Source: Eudorina sp. 2006-703-Eu-15
Lineage: Eukaryota > Chlorophyta > Chlorophyceae > Chlamydomonadales > Volvocaceae
NCBI GenBank assembly: GCA_003117195.1
Contig: BDSI01000065.1
Span: 230,723 to 294,722, forward strand
Direction: 5' to 3'
DNA length: 64,000 nt
Positions 45,278-57,292 of the stretch are shown piece by piece. Each line of letters begins with the position of its first letter. The first letter of the stretch is position 1. The translations under genes and the position numbers were made by a program. A model generated the notes under the pieces. It was not told the origin of the DNA. It saw only the letters and a list, made by a program, of their open reading frames with translations, and ran no database searches.

Positions 45278-45774
45278 TTCTAATTCTACTCATCAAGCAT
45301 ATGTTACATTCTCTAATTCACCGGGACACTGTCGCTCTGTCATGCGACGGCAACGGGCAATGCTGATAAGCACCGAAAAATATGCGCATCCCATCCTGAA
45401 TGGGCTCCTTGGCAAGTAATTCTTTGCAAATTCAGAGCAGTGAGTTGCTGCCGCAATTGGCATAAGGGTTTTCGGCCGATGTGGGACCGAAGGCACAGCA
45501 GGGTCCGTTTTGATTGAACTTTGGGAGCTGTTCAATTGCTGCTGAGAAAAATGAATGCAATTTTCTGTCTCGCAGTTATTATCCTGGAACGGGGTCAATC
45601 ATTTCCTTGGTGCCTAGATTCAACACGGATACGGTCGGTTGCTGAGATCGGGAAGGGAAATAAAAAGGTTGCATACAGAGCTTGGGCTGTTTGCTTAGTT
45701 CTCATTGTCACCAATTTATGCCGCAATTCGGTTCGGTTAGGTAGACCCCCGGGTCGCTGCAGCAAAACGGCGCA
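45278..45774. promoter_or_regulatory. 497-bp intergenic region between divergent genes
   Basis: Separates the start codons of the Smr-domain gene (minus) and the lipase-like gene (plus), so it probably contains both promoters. No TATA box or known motif could be assigned with confidence. Confidence 0.45.
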
Positions 45775-46215
45775 ATGATGGACGGCGGACCGCAGCTGGC
45801 GCGGACCGGCGTCACGCTTCTGATTCTCCTAGTCACAAACTTAAATGTACTGATGGTCGAAGATGTTGCTGACATTGATTGTGAGTTTGCGGCTTGCGGC
45901 AACCTTCGTTACGTTCGCACGCCAGTGAAATCGGCGCAATCCGTTCAGCGGGCCATTATGGAAACCCCAAATGCGTTGTGATCTCCAATCAAGTACATGA
46001 ATTCGCCACAATTGCGTCGGTTAATCACTTCAGGCGAAGGTGTCGAATGCGTTTGTGTCGTTGTAACTGACAACCAACCAACTCCCTGCCAGAGTATTAC
46101 CGTGCATTACTGGCGATTGAATCCGAGCGCACACCACAGCTGGTGACACTCGTTGGTGCACACACCTGTCTTAAATCGCAAGGTAGTGTTGGTCAGTCGC
46201 GCTGCTGACTGGCAT

Positions 46216-46260
46216 TATTATTAAGGATGTTACAGCGGACCCGGCGGGTCAACGGTGACA
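46216..46260 (+). repeat. 45-bp dispersed intronic repeat, copy 2
   Basis: Near-identical to 8917-8961 (three or four differences). Lies in the first intron of the lipase-like gene, ending 58 bp before the acceptor at 46318. Confidence 0.75.
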
Positions 46261-47754
46261 TCCGGGCAATTTTGTGGTCTGTCTGCTCCATCGACACGCC
46301 CGTCCGTCCCCCGAACAGCTCTCGTGGCAGCGCCCTACTACCTCGAGCGCCACACCGTTCTGAGTGACGGCTACTACCTGGCTCTCTTCCGAGTCAGGAG
46401 CAAAGGTCTGTCGCTGCGTAGGCGAGGGAAAGGGTGTAGGCGCGCGGCGTAGGGTGTTGCTAGGCGGGCTAACGAACTGATGAGGCAGGGGTGTCGCCCT
46501 CGTTGGAAGCTTGGAACTGGCACGGCCCACACAGACTCCAGCGGGAGTTGCTGTGGGCCCCAGACCCGGACCAATGCAACCCTGGTTTAAGGCCAGCAGG
46601 TCACGTGGACCAACAGCTTACCCCTCCTTCGCGCGCCATGTAGGATTGATGTGGGTTGATGCCAACGAGCGCGCCAGGATACGGTAAATTTGGGTTGATG
46701 CCAGCCGGCCGCTGCCCCATTTCCCCCAACCGGCAGATGTGGCGGCGCCGCAGGGCGCCAAGCCCGTCCTGCTGAACCATGGCTTCGGGCTCTCGGCCAA
46801 CTCCTGCTCCCCTGGGTCCCGTTGCCCCGGGAGCAAGGGGAGCAATACATTTTGTACGACTCAGGTGATATCTCGGCTACCTCTCAGGACTGTGGGAGTG
46901 TGGGTCCTGTACGCCAGGGGGACGTATACGGCAACCCTAGCCGTCGAGCCGAAACCCGAAGGGCCTGTTGCTCCTCCCAACCATGCCTCCGATCTGCTGT
47001 CCCAGGCTGCTGATCCTTGCATTGCTCGGGAAACTCATACAACGGTTCGAAGACGTATTCGCTTGATGTGCGGTATGTGTACGGGCACGTCCTCCTCCTT
47101 CCAGGTTACGACGTTTGGGTGTTGTCGGACTGGTCGGACCGTGGCACGACACACAGCAAGCGCCACCAAACCTACTCGCCGCTTCAGCGCGCGTTTTGGA
47201 GGTACGGCCGGGTCCACGGGCGACTCGCCGGCGGGGCATTATCCCTAAGGCGCTACGCCGCTCCCACCCGCCAAGGCCCGGGTAACAGCCTGGCGCCCTC
47301 ATGCGTTCGTTTTAGCAGCAAAACTTTCCAGGTCTGATGCCCCTCATATCGTTATCCGAAAACTGCGCTATGGCGTCTTGCTCGCACGCCTCTTGGTAGC
47401 CCCGCAATGCCTGTCAGCAAACCCACATGTGCAGTGTACCCTAGCACACTCGGTCTGCCTGACCGCTGCCGCAGGGCGGGGCAAGGGGACGTACCCGGTT
47501 GGTCTCCCCGTCCCGAACGGCTGCGCGCCGCGGCCCGCGCTCCTGATACCCCGTCTTTGCGGCTTTCGGATACGGCGCTTCCATTATTTCCTGCCATCCG
47601 TACTGCCGTACATCCATACTACGCCGTACGTACTGCCACCTGCCCCAGGTTCACACTTGACGACCTGGCGCTCAAGGACCTGCCCGCCACCGTCAAGTAC
47701 ATTCAGTCGGCCACGGGGCGCTCCGCAGTGGCCGCTGTGTTTTGGTCCATGGTG

Positions 47755-47870
47755 GGTCGGTGGAGGGCATGTGGGTCGGTAGAGGGTCGGTGGGCTGGCG
47801 GGCAGGTGGGTCGGTAGAGGGCAGGTGGGTCGGTAGAGGGTCGGAGGGTCTTTGGGTCGCCGGCGGTCGG
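47755..47870 (+). repeat. GTCGGTAGAGGG minisatellite
   Basis: Degenerate units of roughly 22 bp with GGGTCGGTAGAGGG, starting just after the donor at 47752 of the lipase-like gene. Confidence 0.85.
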
Positions 47871-48077
47871 TTAACCAAAGTCACGCGGGGTCCGGTACAT
47901 AGATACCCCCGCCGTGCGTCCGAATGCGCGCGCGCAGGGCAGCACCCTGACATTTATGGCAGGCGCAGACCTGCCTGGAGCGGCCTTCTGCCACCATGTG
48001 GCGCTGGCGCCCGTCGTGTTCCCGCAGCGCGTCCAGCGCCCCTGCTCAAGATCTTCCTGGCAAGCAAGCTGCCGCAG

Positions 48078-49231
48078 GTGGGACTCCTGACCCGTGGGTG
48101 TGGCTGTACGACACGCGTCAGGTCCTCGATGGCATGGCCTGGGTGGTTCTAGGGTTCTATAAAACCCTGATGCTAATCTCCGCAAATTCCTGTAACACCT
48201 ACGGATTCAAAGTCGCCCTCGTCTCCCGCATCCGGCCTAATCTCATGCACCCGTACAATCTCACAATGAATACGCCGCGCAGCACCGCGATCCCCTCAAA
48301 ATCAGCAAAACATTCAAGCAGTATAACCGAACTTTCAAAGCAAATTCGGTCGTCTTTGGCATAAAATCCTAAAAATTCTGACACCCATTTTCCAACATCA
48401 GATCCCACTAATCGTACATGTACGACTTTCAAAACACCTCGCCGGTCATTAAAGCCCCAACTCATAGCCTCGCATCCCATCTCTTCTTTAAACAAAATCC
48501 AATACAATCCTGTCCAAGAATCTCTCCCTGCGCGCAACCTCGCGCCCGCCGACACCGCCAAGGCCAGCCGGCGCAAAATCAAGTAAGCCCCAAACCGCAC
48601 CGACCGCAAGCACCATCAGCTTCCCTGTTCTAAACTAGTTATCCTGCGCAGCGCTAATTGATACCGTCAATTTGCGCCGCCGAGCGAGGCTCCTTTTTGA
48701 TAACCCTTTGGTCCCGACTCCTGACGAAATTCGCGCACCGCGCGCTGCCCCCGATCTACATGCGCAGATCTACATGCGCAGGTCTCGCGCAACTTCCGGA
48801 CTCTGACTCGCTACGCAACTGCTGCAAGCGAAGCCGCACCTGCCCTCCTCAAGTTCTCTGTCCCCGTCATCGCGCCCTGCGCGCCGCGAAAAATCGTAAG
48901 TTGCTGACACCGCGAACAAACCAAATAAATAGCCAACGCGCAAAGCGCTCACAACTTCCAGCCTGGCACAATCGCCGAAAGCAGCCAGCCCTACGCTCGC
49001 AACCTAGAGCACTCTCCGCCGCAGCCGCGCGCTGCAGTCACGCCGCGTAAACAGCCCGCTATTCTGCTTCGCAATTTCTCTCAAGAACTGCAAATGCGCA
49101 AATACCACGCCAGCTCCTGGCCCTATTTACGCTTCATCACGGCACAATGCCTCTCAGACTACCAGCGCGAAATTTGCACACAGCCGGCTCGCTTTCTTCT
49201 TGCTCACTACCTCATCCTCAAACAGCAACCC
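48078..49231. other. transition from lipase gene to transposon cluster
   Basis: No lipase sequence was found here. A 136-codon open frame on the minus strand (48199-48609) and a plus-strand stretch around 48655-48800 (DTVNLRRRARLLFDNPLVP) look like decayed coding sequence, perhaps of a mobile element. Neither could be assigned. Confidence 0.35.
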
Positions 49232-51280
49232 GAACCAGAGCCAACTACCCGGCCCCAGAGACGAACGAAGCAGCACACTGATGCAGCCAACCCCGCACCA
49301 GAGACGCATGGGACGACCGCACGGGATGACCCATGACCGTAGTCCAAGCACAGGCATCCAACACACAAAAGCTGCCAACCCAGCGCCTGGACACAGAGCA
49401 GACGCCAAGCTCAGGGAGATGGGGTAGAATTGTCAGCAAGAGAATTGTCAGCAAGCCGAACCCTTGTAACACTGAATCCTATGGAGGGAGAGCGCCCCCT
49501 AACGGAGGCGAGGCATACATGGCGGTGCAACCCAAGCGTGCAAGACGCAACCCATGTCATTTAGCAAATGCGAGTTATGACGTGGTCTATCTGCAGTGGA
49601 CCAAATAATTTGCGTAGCATGAACGCAGTAGCATATTTGCTTGCACCGTGCGAAGCTAATTGAATAAACACTTGACGACCTCACGTGAACTGCATGGAAA
49701 ATAATAACTCAAGAGGTCTGCTGTGCAAACTGAAAATGAAATCAAGCGCACGGTGATCTATCAGGTGCACAGTATGGTTAGTTGATCAGGAAATGCAAAT
49801 GATCTGCACCCACATGCATGTGGGATGCCACATGCACTCTCAAGACGCCTATCTAACTGCTGCTGCACACACAAAACAGGAAGTGTAGCCAGCCACCTGT
49901 CGAGCACTGTGTGTGGTGCCTGTAGTGCCTGCTGGAAGGCGTTGTATGCCGGCACCAGGGCAAGTGAAGTACTTCTCCAAGGTGATGACAGTCGCTGCTT
50001 GCTTCAGCAGGAACTGGGTCAATTTCGCGCTCCAACTGGTGATGTAGTTGATCACCACCGTGGCGACTCCCATTGGCACCGCCGTCTCGACAAGGATGAG
50101 GATTGCAGCGCCAGTCCTCTGGGTGAGGGAAGCTGGCTGCTCCTCGGCATATGCATGATGGGCAAGCAATGAGCCTCGAGTTCATTCTGGCCAATGATTG
50201 ATGAACACAACGGAAACAGGCCGGTTGCAAAGCGGAGAAACATTCAATTGTCACTCCCATGCTGTCATCAGCTGATGACAATTGAATGTTTCTCCGCTTT
50301 GCAACCGGCCTGTTTCCGTTATGTTCATCAATCATTGGCCAGAATGAACTCGAGGCTCATTGCTTGCCCATCATGCATATGCCGAGGAGCAGCCAGCTTC
50401 CCTCACCCAGAGGACTGGCGCTGCAGTCCTCATCCTTGTCGAGACGGCGGTGCCAATGGGCGTCGCCACGGTGGTGATCAACTACATCACCAGTTGGAGC
50501 GCGGAATTTACCCAGTTCCTGCTGAAGCAAGCAGCGACTGTCATCACCTTCGAGAAGTACCTCGCTTGCCCTGGCGCCAGCATACAACGCCTTCCAGCAG
50601 GCGCCACACGCAGTGCTCGACAGGTGGCTATGCTTCCTGTTTCGTGTGTGGAGCAGCAGTTAGATAGGGGTCTTGAGAGTGCATGTGGCATCCCACATGC
50701 ATGTGGGTGCAGATCATTTGCATTTCCTGATCAACTAACCATACTGTGCACCTGATAGATCACCGTGCGCTTGATTTCATTTTCAGTTTGCACAGCAGGC
50801 CTCTTGAGTTACTATTTTCCATGCAGTTCACGTGAGGTCGTCGAGTGTTTATTCAATTAGCTTCACACGGTGCAAGCAAATATGCTACTGCGTTCATGCA
50901 ACGCAAATTATTTGGTCCACTGCAGATAGACCACGTCATAACTCGCATTTGCTAAATGACATGGGTTGCGTCTTGCACGCTTGGGTTGCGCCGCCATGTA
51001 CACCTCGCCTCCGTTACGGGGCGCTCTCCCTCCATAGGATTCAGTGTTACAAGGGTTCGGCTGACAATTCTCTTGCTGACAATTCTACCCCATCTCCCTG
51101 AGCTTGGCGTCTGCTCTGTGTCCAGGCGCTGGGTTGGCAGCTTTTGTGTGTTGGATGCCTGTGCTTGGACTACGGTCATGGGTCATCCCGTACGGTCGTC
51201 CCGTGCGTCTCCGGTGCGGGGTTGGCTGCATCGGTGTGCTGCCTCATCTCTGGGGCCGGGTGGTTGGCTCTGGTCCGGGA
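49232..51280. mobile_element. 2-kb foldback (long inverted repeat)
   Basis: Left arm about 49232-50256, right arm about 50276-51280, near-mirror images around a spacer of about 20 bp that is itself partly palindromic (CATCAGCTGATG). Landmarks pair as expected: CCACATGCATGTGG at 49810 and 50696; the AGCAGCCAGCTTCCCTC region at 50130 and 50390; and the conserved stretch ETAVPMGVATVVINYITSW encoded on the minus strand in the left arm and on the plus strand in the right arm. The arms differ by scattered substitutions and small indels. The encoded peptide is hydrophobic, of unknown family. This could be a foldback transposon or two copies of one element inserted head to head. Confidence 0.8.
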
Positions 51281-51577
51281 TGTTGGGCTGTACGGCGAGC
51301 GAGCTGCTTAATTGCTGGTCCCCTATGTACCGATCGCTTCCTAAATGACATTGAATGAACAAATACAGAATATCAACGTTTATGTTTGGTGGCTTTCGAG
51401 ATATCTCGATGGTACCGTATCGGTTCGTAGGCTGTAGGCAGGACTTGAAACCAAGCCGAGATATAATCAATTTCCATGGCTGTGTACTCAAAGGACCTGC
51501 CTCAGTTCTGTAAGGCCATCGAGCCCTGATGAACGCCCGAGTGACATGCTGCATTTTGGCGTCTCTTCCAGGACAAG

Positions 51578-51814
51578 TGTTGTTATAAAATAGCCTAACA
51601 GGGTATTCCAGTCAGACCTCCGTGCTGTGCTGAGCTCGTTTGTGGTCGCAGTACGATCTGTACCACATGGCTCTTTTATCTGTGTCCAATGGAGACACAT
51701 TTCCTTAGTTGTGTAACAGAATGTGCAAGTGACGCTCGAGTAACGGCTCGGAAGCAGTAAGCACCAAAGGTTCACAGCTCATGGAAGCAAGCATATAATA
51801 CAATAAATACAACA
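51578..51814 (+). mobile_element. 5' LTR of a Ty1/copia element
   Basis: 237 bp starting TGTTGTTATAAAATAG and ending AATACAACA (TG...CA). It is followed by GGTTATGAGCCCC, resembling a primer-binding site for initiator-tRNA-Met, and then by the gag start at 51833. The reverse complement of most of it occurs at 54329-54554. Confidence 0.85.
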
Positions 51815-51832
51815 GGTTATGAGCCCCGACTC

Positions 51833-54427
51833 ATGAGTGACGAAATGGATACGCCAGTTCGTGCGGTTTATAACCAGAAGTTGACGATACAGAATAGGTC
51901 GGTATGGCTTGTGAGATCGAAGGCTGCAATTATAGCGGCCAAGGCAGGCGATGCGCTCACAAAGGCACGTGATGCGACGACCGCGGCCACTCATGATCTC
52001 GCTCGGGCGGCCATAGTCAATCTTCTGGACGACAACGACTTAGATCTCTACGAGGACAACCCCGACGTCATCAAGCTGTATGAAGCACTTGAGAAGCGCT
52101 ACAAGGAGCTGATGACCGCTCGCCGACCAGTCATCTGGGCGGAACTTCAAAGGGTGAAAATGCTGCCCAAAGATGATGTTCGCAGCTACATCAAGAAGAT
52201 CAGGGACCTTGTTAAGGAGCTCAAGGAATGCAAGGAGGAGGTGTCTGGCCCAAATCAGGTCAGCCTCGCCTTGCAGGGTCTCCCACCCAGCTACGGAGAC
52301 TACACGAAGTCCTTCTTCGCCATCAAGATGCCGGAAACGCTTGATGAGCTGGAGCCCAAGTTGCTGTTGGTCGAGCAACAGGTCGGGGCGTCAACGTCTG
52401 AGTCGACAACCGTGTCACTCTACGCTGGACGTGGGCGTCCCGCCGGCAACAGCGACAACAAGGGCCGCGAAGATGACAGTGGAAACAAGGCAAGCGGTAG
52501 CCGCGGCGAGTTCAGAGGCCGGTGCTTTAACTGTGGGCAGCGAGGCCACCGTTCGCAGGATTGCAAGAAGCCTAAGCAGGAAAACAAGGCCTTCTGCACT
52601 CACTGCAAGAAGACTGGCCACTCGCTGGCGCAGTGCTGGAGCGCACCAAAGCGGCGTGACGAGAAGAAGGACCAGGATGACGAGGACTCGTTCCCGAAGG
52701 ACGGCCCAGTGTTTCTGGTTTTTCCGCTGCAGATGGCTGAGGAGCTGAAGGAGTCACTGGTGAAGACCAAGACGGCAGAGGAGAAGGGCTCCGAATCGCA
52801 GGAGGAGGCTGCGGTCGGGTCCTGGGAGCCGTCGGGTGATATGCCGTACGACGACGACGTCGACATGGTCGAGATGCGCGTCGAGGTGCCGCGCGAGGAG
52901 AGCGCGGCGGCGGCAATGGAGCCGCCAACCGAGGTGCCGCGCGAGGAGAGCGCGGCGGCGGCAATGGAGCCGCCAACCGAGGTGCCGCGCGAGGAGAGCG
53001 CGGCGGCGGCAATGGAGCCGCCAACCGAGGTGCCGCGCGAGGAGAGCGCGGCGGCGGCAATGGAGCCGCCAACCGAGGTGCCGCGCGAGGAGAGCGCGGC
53101 GGCGGCAATGGAGCCGCCAATAAATCGGTCGGAACTAACCGGTGCGGCGTGGGACTACGACGCACGTGGAGCTGAGGTGCCCGACTGGGGGTCGAGCGTG
53201 GAGAAGCTGCTCCAAATGGCCCATGCTGTCGGAATCACGACCATCCCACAGGATCAGAGCACCGGCGAGCTGGACGTCTGGTCGCTTGGTGCAACGATGT
53301 ATGAGGCTGTATGCGTCAAGAAGTACGAGGCAACCCCATTGGAGGTGGATCTGCCATGGGGAGACGTCAACGGGAGATTGTTGGAGGACGTGAACGCGTT
53401 AGAGCGTGAGTGGGGCATGGACGTGATTCAGCCTGCAGCAATGGTTGTGCTGCAGACGAAGGGGCAGACGTTCTTGTGTGACAAATCGGGCTCTGCCTCA
53501 GATGGGAAACGGGTCTGGTTTGTTGATTCGGGATCGTATTATCATGTGACGCCCGACAAGGATAGTTTGCTCGATTATCGTGAGTTGGAGGAGCCTGTTG
53601 CTCTCACACCAGTTGGGGGAAAGCCTTTCTATGCCGTAGGGTATGGGGACATTGTGTTGCGGATCGACTCGTCCAAGACCCTGCACTCGTTTCGCATGGA
53701 TAAGCCTGGGGAGCCTGTTACCATCAAGGTGAAGGGGGTGTTCCATGTGCCGGAATTTCATTTCCGACTCATCTCCTTGAAACAGCTTGCGGCAAGAGGT
53801 GCAGAATACTCGGGTCAAGGGACGGTGATGAGTGTGTTCCACCAGCGAGAAGACTGGTACTTCGAGGCCTGCTGCAAGTCCTCGGTGTACGCGGTCCGGG
53901 CTGAAGAAATATGCAGGGGTAGGCAAGGCAAACCAGTTGCTGCAGTGTTGCCTGTCCGTGATCGCGCGAAACTCTGGCACTCGCGCCTAGGTCACCTCAG
54001 CTATTATAATGTCGCGAGGTTGGTGGAAGAGGAGATGGTTCATGGTATTGATGTGTTACCGGATCGTTTCCGAGAGTTGGGTACGTCCCTGTGTGCGGAG
54101 TGTGTGATGTCATCCCACCCGCGCAAACCGTTCCCAGATAATGACTCGCGTGCAGAACAATGCCTGGAGTTGGTGCACATGGACCTATGTGGCCCGATGT
54201 CCGTGGAGTCGCAAGGTGGAAGTCAGTACGTGGCTACGTTTCTTGACGATTACTCAGGATTGTCTGCAGTGTGCTTTCTGAAGACCAAAAAGGAGGCAGT
54301 TTCGGCGGTGCAGCAGACGCTGAACTTGTTGTATTATATGCTTGCTTCCATGAGCTGTGAACCTTTGGTGCTTACTGCTTCCGAGCCGTTACTCGAGCGT
54401 CACTTGCACATTCTGTTACACAACTAA
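51833..54427 (+). mobile_element. Ty1/copia gag-protease-integrase, 5' half
   Basis: Open frame of 864 codons from ATG 51833. Order: a gag region (about residues 20-190), two zinc knuckles (CFNCGQRGHRSQDC and CTHCKKTGHSLAQC), an acidic linker with five 16-residue repeats EVPREESAAAAMEPPT (52885-53125), a protease motif WFVDSGSYYH, a pre-integrase block KLWHSRLGHLSYYN with CAECV, and the start of the integrase core (LVHMDLCGP...FLDDYSG, the two Asp of D,D,E). Element-derived reading stops at about 54328, where the frame runs into an inverted LTR and then ends at 54427. The integrase Glu, reverse transcriptase and RNase H are absent from this half. Confidence 0.92.
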
Positions 54428-54554
54428 GGAAATGTGTCTCCATTGGACACAGATAAAAGAGCCATGTGGTACAGATCGTACTGCGACCACAAACGAGCTC
54501 AGCACAGCACGGAGGTCTGACTGGAATACCCTGTTAGGCTATTTTATAACAACA
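54329..54554 (-). mobile_element. 3' LTR of a copia half in inverse orientation
   Basis: Reverse complement of the LTR at 51578-51814, missing about 11 bases of its outer end. It starts TGTTGTTATAAAATAG (reading the minus strand from 54554), right after the RT/RNase H half on that strand. Confidence 0.85.
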
Positions 54555-54646
54555 CTCCCACGCAGACAGACCTCGATATCTTCCAAACCATCACTTATTA
54601 GTGATAGAGGTCCATTCGTGTTTGGACCAAACTCCTGGATCATCCC

Positions 54647-57004
54647 TCAGCGGACGCCCATGGAGTAAATGCACTTCGAAAAATCGGGGTACGGCAGCGG
54701 CTTCGTGAGGACGTCCGCCACCATATCCTTCGACTTGCAATAGCGAAACTTAACCTCTCCCCGTGCCGCACGCTCGCGAATAAAATGATGCAGCACATCG
54801 ATGTGCTTTGACCTGGCGGTTGTGATCAGGTTACTGATCATCTTCAGCGCCGCCTGGTTATCGCAGCTAATCGGCACGCTAGGAACACGCAGCTTCAAAT
54901 CGCGCGCTAAGTGACGAAACCACAACGCCTCCTTGGTTGCAGCACCACTCGACATGTATTCAGCCTCAGCCGTTGACGTGGCCACTGTGGCCTGCAGCCG
55001 ACTTGCCCAGCTAACAGCTCCACCGGCAATCATGAAGACGTAACCGGTGGTGGACCGCCTCGTGTCCACACAGCCCGCATAATCGGAATCACAGTACCCT
55101 TGAAGAGCACCCACACTCGACTTCCCATCAAAGACAATGCCCATGCTTTTGGTACCAAGTAGATACCGCAGCACACCTTTGGCCGCATGCCAGTGCTCGA
55201 CCGTGGGCTTAGACATGTACCTAGACAAAGCTCCCACGGAGTATGAAATATCGGGCCTCGTGCCCACCGACAAATACAGCAGGCTACCCACCAACTCACC
55301 GTACGGAAACTGCTGTACGTCCAGTCTGTTACCTTCCGCACGTAGCGCCTTTGACAGCGGCACCTTGCGCGGATTGGCTTCCTTCAGGCCGTACTTCTCA
55401 ATCAGCTCCGACACGAACCGCTTCTGAGTAAGCTTCAAGGTGCGTTCAGCCCGATTACGTTCGATCTCGTAACCGAGGAACACCCGAGCCTCTCCCATAT
55501 CCCTGATGTCGAACGCCGACATCAATCGCTTCTTGACAGCACTCACCGTCTCCAGAGATTTCGAAGAAACTAGGAGATCATCAACATATACCAACACATA
55601 GGTACGCTCCCCCTTCACATCTCTGTAAAACAGGCCTGGATCAGCCTGTGACACGCGGAAACCCATCTGCTCTAGTTCTTCCCGCAACCGAGCATACCAC
55701 GCACGAGGGGCTTGTTTCAGCCCGTACAACGACTTGTGAAGCTTGCACACCTTCCGTGGATCTCCCTCTGCATATCCCGGCGGTTGGAGAACATATACCT
55801 CCTCCTCCAGGATACCATTTAGGAACGCCGTTTTCACATCCATTTGATGCAATTCTAGATCAGCAGCCGAAACTAGAGCCATAAGCGCACGGAGGGTAGC
55901 GTGTTTGCTCACCGGAGCAAAAACCTCCTCAAAATCGCGTCCCTCCACTTGCGCAAAACCCTTGGCAACCAAACGGGCCTTGTAACGAACAATTTCCCCG
56001 TTCTCATCACGCTTGATCGTATACACCCACTTCACTGGCAGAGCACGCACCCCTTTCGGCAACTCCTCCAAAGTCCACACCTGATTCGCACGCAAGGACG
56101 AAATTTCCTCGTCCATGGCTTGTTTCCACATTTGAGCTGCCGGCGAACTCATGGCCTCCTCGAAGGTCCTGGGCACTGAGGGTTCTCCTTCCGGAACAAC
56201 CGCTAGGTTCAGCCGTTCCTTGGCCTTGCCCCGATTTGGACGGGCAGACCTCTCCAAAATAGGCGTGGCCTCCGGACTCGGTCCAGGACCAGGTCCAGAG
56301 CTGTCTGTTGTCTGCGAAACGGCCGGGGTACTCGATGTCTCTCCACCTGTTTCAGAGCCAGAGACAGATGGAGCAGAGCCAGAGCCAGTCTCTCCTTCCC
56401 CCTCTGGTGAGGCTCCAGCATCGCCCACATCCTCTTCGACCTCGACTTCCAGACCTCCAGGTCCCTCATCATCATTGGTTTCCTCTTCCTCGCTGTCAGA
56501 ATCAATGTCTTCTATCAGCGGGGGTGGTGCATCCTCATCACTCGCATCCGCCAAGACATACTGCTTGCTGGGGCGCTTCGCGTCATCCGCCCAGCCAACC
56601 TTCGATTCATCGAAAACCACATCACGAGCCACCTTCACACGCCCATCCGGCAACATAATACGGTACGCTTTCGTACCTTCATAACCGACGAATACACCCT
56701 TTGCGGACATAGGATCCAACTTGCTCCGCTCGGTATCAGGCACACGCATGAAGGCTTGGCAGCCAAAAACACGCAGGTTGGACACATCCGGCACTTTACC
56801 ATAGAACCGCTGAAACGGCGTGCCTTCCAGGCCACGTACGGGTGACCGGTTCCGCAGATGGTTAGCAGTGCTGACCGCGAAGGACCACATCTCCGTAGGC
56901 AGCTTGCTTTCCTGCAGCATCGCACGCGCCTTCTGCATCAGGGTCCTATTCAGGCGCTCCGCCCGCCCATTTTGTTGCGGTGAGTACGGCGCGGACTTCT
57001 GATG
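54647..57004 (-). mobile_element. Ty1/copia integrase C-terminus, reverse transcriptase and RNase H, 3' half
   Basis: Open for about 785 codons on the minus strand. It starts inside the integrase with SAPYSPQQNGRAERLNRTL (the catalytic Glu), then the GAG-pol linker, the RT block QMDVKTAFLNGILEEEVY, SLYGLKQAPRAWY, the polymerase centre YVDDLL, and RNase H (GYCDSDYAG, STAEAEYMS, HIDVLHHFIRE). It ends at 54649-54647. The frame is intact, so this half is young. It complements the plus-strand half, lacking only a few tens of residues between them, so both may derive from one element whose 3' half was inverted. The open frame upstream to 57085 reads into the unrelated repeat at 57006. Confidence 0.92.
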
Positions 57005-57005
57005 C

Positions 57006-57151
57006 GCCGGGGGACTGGCTGCGAGACAAGTCTCGGGGGAGGGACCTCTGAGCTCGCAGCTGGGTATGAGGGGACCTGAAGGCACTCATATTGTTGTAAT
57101 TAACTGCCGGACATCCCGAGCGCTCGGGATGTCCGGCAGTTAATTACAACA
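57006..57151. repeat. 145-bp direct repeat with palindromic end, copy 1
   Basis: Starts GCCGGGGGACTGGCTGCGAG and ends in a perfect 78-bp palindrome (57083-57160) centred on GAGCGCTC, with arms containing TTGTAATTAACTGCCGGACA. Directly repeated at 57293-57437. Confidence 0.88.
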
Positions 57152-57292
57152 ATATGAGTGTCTGACGGTCGCATGTTCGAAACCCAGAGAGTCCAGCTGG
57201 CAAACATCGGGGCCACGACTGGTGAAGGGTGATGAATGAAAGCAGGCATATAGGCTGATGGGGAGTAATAACTGCGCGGATAATCGCCGGCG

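Larger units (their letters stand above)
45775..48077 (+). pseudogene. acid-lipase-like gene, truncated and frameshifted
   Basis: Family of lysosomal/gastric-type alpha/beta-hydrolase lipases. Exons: 45775-45880 (signal peptide, TGVTLLILLVTNLNVLMV), 46319-46405 (YLERHTVLSDGYYLALFRV, the family's H-x-V-x-x-x-D-G-Y block), one starting at 46737 with end uncertain (KPVLLNHGFGLSA, oxyanion loop), 47105-47201 (GYDVWVLSDWSDRGTTHSK), 47649-47751 (DDLALKDLPATVKYI) and 47938-48077. The nucleophile elbow, joined across 47751/47938, reads FWSMG instead of the usual GHSQG, so the first glycine is replaced. In the last exon the family-like frame switches near 48034-48044 (a C run): VALAPVVFPQRVQR is in one frame and PLLKIFLASKLPQ in another. 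The Asp-His half of the catalytic triad is not found before the transposon cluster. It is likely a broken gene, though a sequencing error in the C run is possible. Confidence 0.72.

Noticed and set aside
47105..47201. Simple joining of the lipase exon at 46737 directly to 47105
   Set aside because: No donor in the 46737 exon gives the phase needed at 47105; an intermediate exon is missing or the gene is damaged, so no junction was asserted.
57160..57190. tRNA-like T-arm (ATGTTCGAAACCC)
   Set aside because: No acceptor, D or anticodon arms can be drawn around it; at most a B-box-like motif of a repeat.
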